Shown here: piece by piece, positions 51,052 to 56,626 of the stretch
How positions within the stretch are numbered: the stretch's first letter is position 1
Layout of the letters: each line of letters begins with the position of its first letter
From: Syntrophobacterales bacterium
Lineage (GTDB): Bacteria > Desulfobacterota > Syntrophia > Syntrophales > UBA2192
Length of the DNA: 56,626 bases
Reading direction: 5' to 3'
Assembly (NCBI GenBank): GCA_018053845.1
Contig: JAGPKU010000008.1
Span: 1 to 56,626 of the forward strand
Made by a program: the position numbers and the translations under genes
Notes under the pieces: model-generated
What the model was told of the DNA's origin: nothing
What the model saw: only the letters and a program-made list of their open reading frames with translations
Databases searched by the model: none

Positions 51052-51953
51052 TGACAAGCTTCGACCAGATCCGGAAGGGGGCCTCGGCAAAGGGCAAAAA
51101 GCGGCTCGTCGTCGCACCGGTCACGGCCGCAACGGACCTCTCCACCCTCTCGGCCGCCATGGCGGAGGGCCTTGTCTTTCCCGTTCTCGTCGGCGACGGC
51201 AAGGCCGCCGCGTCGTGGCTCGGCCGGGAGAAGATCCCGGCGGCTCACCTCGAGGTGATCGACGAGCCCGATGGGGGGAAGGCCCTTGCCCTGGCGATCG
51301 ACATGGTGAAGAAGGAGGCGGCGGAGATCCTCATGCGGGGAGATATGGCCCCGGGTCCATTCCTCGGGGCCGTGCTGGACAGGGAGAAAGGCCTCCTGAA
51401 GGAGAGGGTGGCAAGCGTCGTCTCCGTCTTCGACCCGCCGGGAGTGAACCGTGTGACCATGGCGACGGACACCTACGTGAACAGCTTCCCCACGATCGTC
51501 GAGAAGGTGACGATCACGGAGAACGTGATCCGGCTGGCCGGCGTGCTGGGGTTTTCCTCGCCGAAGATCGCGGCGCTCTCCGCCATCGAACAGGTCAACC
51601 CCGCCATCCCCTCGACGATGGACGCGGCGATCCTCTCGAAGATGGCCGAGCGAAGGCAGTTCGGCGACGTCACCCTCGAGGGGCCGTTGGACATCGACTG
51701 CGCCGTGAGCCGCAGGGCCGCAACCCGCAAGGGGGTGCACAGCGCCGTCACGGGGCAGGGGGATATCTACCTCATGCCCAACGTCGAGGCGGGGCTTCTC
51801 ATGGCCGAGCTGTCCGTCTTCATCGGGAAGACACCCATGGCCTGTGCTCTCATGGGGGTGAGCCGCCCCGTCGTGCTGAGCCTGCCCTTCGTCCCGGCCG
51901 AAAACCGCCTGACGGAGATTGCCCTTGCCGTGGTGCTTTGCGGGAGGTTGTAG
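51048..51953 (+). CDS. ptb: Phosphate butyryltransferase-like protein (copy 2)
   Basis: 301 aa PTA/PTB family with KRLVVAPVTAATDLSTLSAA, AEILMRGDMAPGPFLGAVLDRE, SFPTIVEKV and LMPNVEAGLLMAELS, closer to classic Ptb than copy 1. It overlaps copy 1 by 4 bases and stands 3 bases from buk. The pair with butyrate kinase would convert an acyl-CoA into acid plus ATP, or in reverse activate the acid. Two different Ptb-like subunits in tandem may form a heteromer or have different chain preference. Confidence 0.9.
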   Translation: MMTSFDQIRKGASAKGKKRLVVAPVTAATDLSTLSAAMAEGLVFPVLVGDGKAAASWLGREKIPAAHLEVIDEPDGGKALALAIDMVKKEAAEILMRGDMAPGPFLGAVLDREKGLLKERVASVVSVFDPPGVNRVTMATDTYVNSFPTIVEKVTITENVIRLAGVLGFSSPKIAALSAIEQVNPAIPSTMDAAILSKMAERRQFGDVTLEGPLDIDCAVSRRAATRKGVHSAVTGQGDIYLMPNVEAGLLMAELSVFIGKTPMACALMGVSRPVVLSLPFVPAENRLTEIALAVVLCGRL

Positions 51954-51956
51954 ACC

Positions 51957-53027
51957 ATGGAAAAGACGCGACACATCCTTGCCGTCAACGTGGGCTCCAC
52001 GACCACCAAGGTGGCCTTTTATCGCGACAGGGAGCGCCTCGTGCAGGAATCGATCTCCTACAGCGCAGCTGACCTGGCGGGGTTCAAGGACCTCCGTGAA
52101 CAGCTTCCGCTGCGAGAGGCCGGCCTGCGGGCGTTCATCGAGAAGAACCGGATCGACATGGGCAAGGTCGATCTCGTCATCAGCCGCGGCGGCCTCGGCC
52201 GTCCAGGGCCTGCCGGCGCCTATACCATCGACGAGGCCATGTGCGAGGACCTCATGGAGGGCCGATACGGCAAGCACCCCTCGGCCCTGGGGCCGTCGAT
52301 GGCGATGGGGCTCGCGCGGCAGTACGGCATGCCCGCCGTCGTGATCGACCCGCCGAGCACCGACGAGTTTTCGCCCCTGGCGCGTGTGTCGGGCCTGCCC
52401 GAGATCGAGCGCAAGAGCGCCTTCCACGCCCTCAACCAGAAGGCCGCCGCCCGCCGGGCGGCCGCCGCGATGAAGAAGCGATACGAGGAGGTCAACCTCG
52501 TCGTCGCCCACCTGGGCGGCGGCATCACCATCGGGGCCCACTGCCGGGGGCGGGTGATCGACTGCACCCACGGGCTCAACGAGGGGCCTTTCTCGCCGGA
52601 GAGGGCCGGGGCCCTGCCGACGCAGGATCTGCTCGACCTGGCCGGCCGGATGAACCCGAAGGATCTGTCAAAGCGGCTCGTGGGGCAGGGAGGGCTTGCG
52701 GCTTACCTGGGGACAAACGACGCCGTCAAGGTCGAGGTGGCCGTGAAGAAGGGCGACGCGAGGGCCGAGTTGATCTACCGGGCCATGGCCTACCAGGTCG
52801 CCAAGGACATCGGTGCCATGGCGGCCGTCCTGGCGGGCGAGGTTGACGGCGTCGTCCTGACGGGAGGGCTTGCCCACTCGGAGATGCTCACCGGGTGGGT
52901 CCGGCAGCAGGTGCAGTTCATCGCTCCCGTCTGCGTCTTCCCGGGGGAGGACGAGATGGAGGCCATGGCCGAGGGTGCCCTGCGGATCCTCCGGGGGGAG
53001 GAAAGGCCGCGCGCCTATCGGCCTTGA
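51957..53027 (+). CDS. buk: Butyrate kinase
   Basis: 356 aa ASKHA-family kinase with NVGSTTTKVAFYRD (phosphate 1), VAHLGGGITIGAHCRGRVID (phosphate 2 and connect) and VLTGGLAHSEM (adenosine). It makes ATP from butyryl-phosphate and ADP, or the reverse. With Ptb it closes the acyl-CoA to acid route. Branched-chain (isobutyrate) use is common in this family. ATG at 51957 follows GGGAGGTTG. Confidence 0.93.
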   Translation: MEKTRHILAVNVGSTTTKVAFYRDRERLVQESISYSAADLAGFKDLREQLPLREAGLRAFIEKNRIDMGKVDLVISRGGLGRPGPAGAYTIDEAMCEDLMEGRYGKHPSALGPSMAMGLARQYGMPAVVIDPPSTDEFSPLARVSGLPEIERKSAFHALNQKAAARRAAAAMKKRYEEVNLVVAHLGGGITIGAHCRGRVIDCTHGLNEGPFSPERAGALPTQDLLDLAGRMNPKDLSKRLVGQGGLAAYLGTNDAVKVEVAVKKGDARAELIYRAMAYQVAKDIGAMAAVLAGEVDGVVLTGGLAHSEMLTGWVRQQVQFIAPVCVFPGEDEMEAMAEGALRILRGEERPRAYRP

Positions 53028-53069
53028 GTGGCGAAGACCGATGCCCCTCGACGGCCGGCGCACTCCGCC

Positions 53070-53507
53070 TCAGCTTTGCTTGACCAGGACGATGCCGATC
53101 ACCGTCAGGACGATCCCCAGGATCCGCTGGGGGGTCGCCGCCTCGCCGAGGACGAGGATCCCTAGGGCGGCCGTCAGGATCGGGTACGAGGCGGTGATGG
53201 GGACCACCTGCGAGATCATCCCGCTGCGCAGCACGTAGAAGTAGGTCCACATGGCCAGGAGCCCCGCCATGACTCCCGTGGCGGCGAAAATGGCGTAGTT
53301 CTTCACCGAGACCCTCGCCAGTTCCTGGATGCGGCCCGTGGCGAGCAGAAAGACGGCCAGGAGGATCACCACGGCGGCGCTGCGGATGAAGACGCCGATG
53401 GCCGGGTCGACCTCCCTCAGCCCGATCTTTTCCAGCAGGGGTGTTGTCCCCCAGAGGATCATCGTGACGACGAGAAGGCCGATGTTCACCAGTTCGGCGT
53501 GGGTCAT
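53070..53507 (-). CDS. EamA-type small multidrug/metabolite transporter-like protein
   Basis: 145 aa with about five membrane helices. One EamA domain with GTTPLLEKIGLR, the late PITASYPILTAALGILVLGE and a TPQRILGIVLTVIGIVLV helix. Half-size EamA proteins work as dimers. Start at 53507 after AAGGAGA. It converges on butyrate kinase. Substrate unknown. Confidence 0.82.
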   Translation of the reverse strand: MTHAELVNIGLLVVTMILWGTTPLLEKIGLREVDPAIGVFIRSAAVVILLAVFLLATGRIQELARVSVKNYAIFAATGVMAGLLAMWTYFYVLRSGMISQVVPITASYPILTAALGILVLGEAATPQRILGIVLTVIGIVLVKQS

Positions 53508-53674
53508 GTCCTGATCTCCTTGATGTGAATCTGCCTGCAAATCCTTCCATAGCCTTTTTCGCCCGCACCGGCAAGAGGGGCCTTTAGGCCCGATCCCGAC
53601 CCGCCCCAGATGAGGGTTTAATAATCGCCGCCATTGTGCTACACCATCGTCACGCAACTTCCCTTCCGTAATTT

Positions 53675-53763
53675 CCCTCTCCCTCGACGGGAGAGCCCTT
53701 CGATAGACTCTGGGCCGTGAGTCCATCGAACGGGGTCAGGGTGAGTGTGAAAAGAGGGGAAAC
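53675..53763. repeat. Dispersed repeat fragment (inverted-repeat type) before the flavodoxin-like gene
   Basis: CCCTCTCCCTCGACGGGAGAG-type arms and a CCTTCGATAGACTC...CATCGAACGGGG unit related to the 31014 and 33262 elements. It ends 20 bases before the flavodoxin-like gene. Confidence 0.55.
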
Positions 53764-53781
53764 GGGACGGCACGCAGCGCC

Positions 53782-54381
53782 ATGGCAAAGAAGATCATCG
53801 CAATCACCGGGAGCTACCGCAAGGGCGGTATCGTCGAACGTACCGTTGACGCCGTCCTGCAGGCCGCAGCCGAACAAGGGGCCGAGACGGAGACGATCCG
53901 CCTCATGGATCACCCTCTCGAGTTCTGCCTCAACTGCCGCAAGTGCACCCAGGAGGCAGGGCCGAATAGAAGGGCCTGCGTACACGACGACGAAATGGCG
54001 GATATCCTCGACCGCATCGAGGCAGCCGACGGCGTCGTGCTGGCTTCGCCCGTCAATTTCTTCGGCGTAACGGCGGTGATGCAGCGTTTCATCGAGCGGC
54101 TTGTCTGCTACGCGTACTGGCCGTGGGGAAAGCCGGGGCCCGCCCTGCGGGTGAAGGACCGGGGCCTCAAGGCCGTGCTCGTCACCTCGAGCGCCATGCC
54201 CGCCGCCATGGGGCGCATGTTCACCCGCTCGATCGCGAGCCTGAAGCGGGCCGCGCAGACCCTGGGCGCCAAAACGCTGGGCACGCTGTTTGTCGGCACG
54301 GCTGCCCTGCACGAGAGGCAGGAGCTGCCGCAGGCTATTCTGGACAAGGCGCGGAAACTGGGACACGAACTGGCGAGTTAA
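53782..54381 (+). CDS. Flavodoxin-like NAD(P)H-dependent reductase
   Basis: 199 aa. GSYRKGGIVERTVD is the FMN phosphate loop, followed by CLNCRKC (iron-sulfur-flavoprotein-type cysteines) and ASPVNFFGVTAVM. It is a paralogue of the 48211 reductase. ATG at 53782. It begins a likely pair with the MBL-fold gene, 24 bases on. Substrate unknown. Confidence 0.85.
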   Translation: MAKKIIAITGSYRKGGIVERTVDAVLQAAAEQGAETETIRLMDHPLEFCLNCRKCTQEAGPNRRACVHDDEMADILDRIEAADGVVLASPVNFFGVTAVMQRFIERLVCYAYWPWGKPGPALRVKDRGLKAVLVTSSAMPAAMGRMFTRSIASLKRAAQTLGAKTLGTLFVGTAALHERQELPQAILDKARKLGHELAS

Positions 54382-54405
54382 CGATCTGACTTCGGAGCCA
54401 TCGCC

Positions 54406-55374
54406 TTGATCGAAAAAATCCTGCCCGACCTCTTCCGCATCACCCTGCCCATGCCCTTCCGCCTGCGCCACGTGCACGTCTACGCCCTGCTGCACGACGG
54501 CAAGGTGGCCCTCTTCGACACGGGCATGAACATCCCCGAGACTTACAGGGTGCTCGACGAGGAGCTGGCCACCCTCGGGAAGACGACGAAGGACATCGAC
54601 CATATCTTCCTGACCCACTTCCACGCCGATCACTGCGGGATCGCGGGGAGGCTGCAGGAAATCTCGGGAGCCGCGGTTTATCTCTCGCAATCCGACGAGA
54701 TGCGCCTGCAGTACAACAGTCGCCACGAGGAGTTGGTCGAGCGGGCCCGCAATTTCTTCCTGCCGCAGGGCCTGCCGCAGAAGGCCATGGACAACCTGGC
54801 GAAGCTGATGGCGGTCTTCCGCAAGGCCACGGTCCCCTTCCGGGTGGACCGCCGGCTCTCACCCGGCGACTCGTTTTCGCTGGGCGGGCGGACGGTAGAG
54901 GTCATCGCCGCCCCGGGCCACACGGCCGGGCAGATGTGCTTCTACTTGCCCGGCGAAGGAATCCTGCTGGCGGGCGATCACATCCTGCCTGACATCACGC
55001 CCAACCTGAGCCCCGACATCTTCCGGCTCGAGTACCGTCCGCTGAGCAGCTTCCTCGAGTCCCTCGGCGCCATCCGCGACCTGCCCGTCCGGATGGTATA
55101 CCCAGCACATGGCGATGCCTACCCCGACCTGGCAAGGCGCGTCGACGAGATCCGCGAGCACCACGCCGAGCGGACGCAGCTCATCGTCGAGGCCCTGCAG
55201 GGGAAGGAAAAGACGGCATTCGAGGTTTCCGGCGACATCTTCGGGGAGGACCTGCCCGAGTTCGACCAGTTCCTCGCCCTCAACGAGACCTACGTGCACA
55301 TCGTGGAGCTCGTGGATAGGGGCGAGGTCCGGGCCGTCGAGCGCGGCGGTCTGGTCCGGTATCACCCCGTGTGA
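54406..55374 (+). CDS. Metallo-beta-lactamase-fold hydrolase
   Basis: 322 aa with THFHADHCG (HxHxDH), GHTAGQMC and AGDHIL, plus a C-terminal winged-helix-like region, as in SoxH/glyoxalase-II-like and RNase-like MBL proteins. TTG start at 54406 with GGAG upstream; an ATG start is not near. Zinc hydrolase, substrate unknown. Confidence 0.87.
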   Translation: MIEKILPDLFRITLPMPFRLRHVHVYALLHDGKVALFDTGMNIPETYRVLDEELATLGKTTKDIDHIFLTHFHADHCGIAGRLQEISGAAVYLSQSDEMRLQYNSRHEELVERARNFFLPQGLPQKAMDNLAKLMAVFRKATVPFRVDRRLSPGDSFSLGGRTVEVIAAPGHTAGQMCFYLPGEGILLAGDHILPDITPNLSPDIFRLEYRPLSSFLESLGAIRDLPVRMVYPAHGDAYPDLARRVDEIREHHAERTQLIVEALQGKEKTAFEVSGDIFGEDLPEFDQFLALNETYVHIVELVDRGEVRAVERGGLVRYHPV

Positions 55375-55394
55375 CCGAAAAGGACGGGCTGCAC

Positions 55395-55434
55395 AAAAAA
55401 CCGGCAGGGCCATAGTCGACCCTGCCGGTTTCGT
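55395..55434. terminator. Bidirectional rho-independent terminator
   Basis: AAACCGGCAGGG, loop, CCCTGCCGGTTT between the convergent MBL and lipoprotein genes. Confidence 0.8.
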
Positions 55435-55451
55435 CTTGCCTGCGACCCTGT

Positions 55452-55643
55452 TTACTCGGATTCTTTCTTTTCGGTCTTCTTGGAGCCGTCCTTCGTGACG
55501 GGGTTTTGCAGCGAGTAACCCGACTCCTTGGCCTTGTAGCCCCCGTAGGCTCCCGCCCCCGCCGCCGCAGCGTACCAGCAGCCCGACAGGGCGGGGAAGA
55601 CAAAGAGCAGCAAGGCATAAGCAACGAGCTTTCTGGCGGTCAT
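55452..55643 (-). CDS. Small lipoprotein
   Basis: 63 aa: MTARKLVAYALLLFVFPALSGC gives a lipobox LSGC, then a Gly/Ala/Tyr segment and a Lys/Glu-rich tail. Start at 55643 with GGGAGGTG upstream. Function unknown. Confidence 0.7.
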   Translation of the reverse strand: MTARKLVAYALLLFVFPALSGCWYAAAAGAGAYGGYKAKESGYSLQNPVTKDGSKKTEKKESE

Positions 55644-55768
55644 GAAACACCTCCCGGTGCTTGAGTCGGCCCCGGTGAAGGATCCCCGGCGGCCCATGTT
55701 CTATATCGCGCTCTGCGACCCCGAACTTTAGCGCCGGGGAGCCGCCTCCCCGTCTGCCTTGCGCAGGC

Positions 55769-56107
55769 CTACTTCACCTCCTCGATCTTCACCACGTTCT
55801 CGTACATCGAGAGGATCGGGATCCGCCAGCCGTATTTCCAAATCTTGACCTGCTTGCCTTTCAGCCGGATGGCGTCGTTCTGGATATTGCCCGAGTCGAA
55901 CTTGAAGCGGTACTTGGCGTCGAAGTTGGCCAGGGGCCTGTACTCGGTGGCGATCATAAACTTGCCGTCCACCATGGCCATCTGGGCATCGGTGATCGTC
56001 GTGACGACCGTGTCGGAGATGAAGTAGCTGTACAGCGGGACCACGATGCAGAGAAGCACGACGGCCACAATCCCTTTGAACTTCGCGCTCTTCACGAACT
56101 CGATCAT
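55769..56107 (-). CDS. DUF1523-like membrane protein
   Basis: 112 aa with one N-terminal membrane helix (FKGIVAVVLLCIVVPLYSYF) and a globular end with FKFDSGNIQNDA and YGWRIPILSMYENV, matching the DUF1523 pattern as I recall it. Function unknown. It lies 22 bases downstream of the cyclophilin gene. Confidence 0.72.
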   Translation of the reverse strand: MIEFVKSAKFKGIVAVVLLCIVVPLYSYFISDTVVTTITDAQMAMVDGKFMIATEYRPLANFDAKYRFKFDSGNIQNDAIRLKGKQVKIWKYGWRIPILSMYENVVKIEEVK

Positions 56108-56129
56108 ACCCGACTCCTGTTTCGGCCGG

Positions 56130-56615
56130 CTACGCCTCTGCGATGGCCAGCTTCACCATCCTGTCGCCCTGCCGGATCGCGTTGACCACGTCCATCCCCT
56201 CGACGACCTTGCCGAAGACCGTGTGCTTGCCGTCCAGGTGGGGCTGGGGCGAGTGAGTGATGAAGAACTGGCTGCCGTTGGTGTTGGGTCCCGCATTGGC
56301 CATGGAGATGAACCCCGTGCCGTGCTTCAAGGGGTTCCCTTTGCATTCATCCTCGAAGGAGTATCCGGGGCCGCCGCGGCCCGTCCCCGTGGGGTCGCCC
56401 CCCTGGATGACGAAGTCGTCGATCACCCGGTGGAACACGACGCCGTCGTAAAAGCCTTCGCGGGCCAGGAAGACGAAGTTGTTCACCGTCTTGGGGGCGT
56501 GCTGGGGGTAGAGTTCCAGGACGATGGCGCCCTTCGTCGTCTCCAGCGTCACCCGGTAATTTTTCTTCGCGTCGATCTGCATCGCCGGCGGCGTCCGCCA
56601 TTGCTTCGGTGCCAT
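56130..56615 (-). CDS. Peptidyl-prolyl cis-trans isomerase, cyclophilin type
   Basis: 161 aa cytoplasmic cyclophilin: [40 protein letters not shown] and [14 protein letters not shown] are the family core, with active-site Arg in FHRV. No signal peptide. Start at 56615, 12 bases from the window end, so its ribosome site is only partly seen. Confidence 0.95.
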   Translation of the reverse strand: MAPKQWRTPPAMQIDAKKNYRVTLETTKGAIVLELYPQHAPKTVNNFVFLAREGFYDGVVFHRVIDDFVIQGGDPTGTGRGGPGYSFEDECKGNPLKHGTGFISMANAGPNTNGSQFFITHSPQPHLDGKHTVFGKVVEGMDVVNAIRQGDRMVKLAIAEA

Positions 56616-56626
56616 GGATAAGTCTC

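Overview
The window is a GC-rich bacterial chromosome segment with tightly packed genes. No rRNA, tRNA, CRISPR array or complete insertion sequence is visible. It looks like an anaerobic Desulfobacterota (old Deltaproteobacteria) genome, probably of the syntrophic or fatty-acid-degrading kind. The signs are a coenzyme-B12 acyl-CoA mutase cassette, an acyl-CoA dehydrogenase with two phosphate-acyltransferases and a butyrate kinase, many low-potential Fe-S proteins, a UGA-encoded selenocysteine peroxiredoxin, TRAP transport, several sigma-54 promoter matches and a sigma-54 activator. The lineage is an inference; no marker gene settles it.

Layout. 1-6.2 kb: end of a possible transposase, an RlmD-type rRNA methyltransferase, an outer-membrane barrel protein, a Nudix hydrolase, and a reverse-strand operon of TPM-domain protein, nucleotidyltransferase, LemA and lipoprotein. 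6.3-12.9 kb: a multi-PAS hybrid histidine kinase behind a sigma-54 promoter match, small unknown genes, a divergent MtnA-like protein, an uncharacterised cysteine-containing protein and a C-GCAxxG-C-C protein. 13.1-21.9 kb: a ferritin-like/VIT iron transporter diverges from a Fur-family regulator. A Fur box overlaps the likely regulator start site. The regulator heads a co-directional block with a DUF5320 protein, a fused double NifX-like protein, a zinc-ribbon protein, two ferredoxin-containing MinD ATPases with overlapping ends, an Mrp/NBP35 ATPase, an FmdB-like protein, a NifU-like scaffold, TrmO, an HdrB/GlcF-like Fe-S protein and the selenoprotein peroxiredoxin. This block is the best candidate here for a poorly described system: an iron-responsive Fe-S/metal-cofactor assembly and oxidative-defence unit.

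22-25.4 kb: a lower-GC patch, a type IV pilin-like gene, an HD-GYP protein and a LamG lipoprotein. 25.7-33 kb: two M24 peptidase-like genes flank a mutase large subunit, its B12-binding subunit, a MeaB GTPase and a cobalamin adenosyltransferase. The large subunit carries Phe91 and Gln209 where methylmalonyl-CoA mutase has Tyr and Arg, which points to an isobutyryl-CoA-mutase-type substrate. 33-43.7 kb: a DegS-like protease, thioesterases, a cupin, a DctPQM TRAP transporter with a hairpin after dctP, an ECF S-component-like protein and exported proteins including a pentapeptide-repeat protein.

43.7-53 kb: a lone receiver with a consensus sigma-54 promoter, bacterioferritin, a GAF/PAS histidine kinase overlapping an NtrC-type activator, and then, behind a sigma-54 promoter match, a flavin reductase, acyl-CoA dehydrogenase, two Ptb-like enzymes and butyrate kinase. 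With the mutase cassette this suggests butyryl/isobutyryl-CoA interconversion linked to ATP formation or acyl activation. 53-56.6 kb: a small EamA protein, a flavodoxin-like reductase, an MBL-fold hydrolase, two small membrane or lipoproteins and a cyclophilin. Short dispersed intergenic repeats recur at 30.4, 31.0, 31.2, 33.2 and 53.7 kb.
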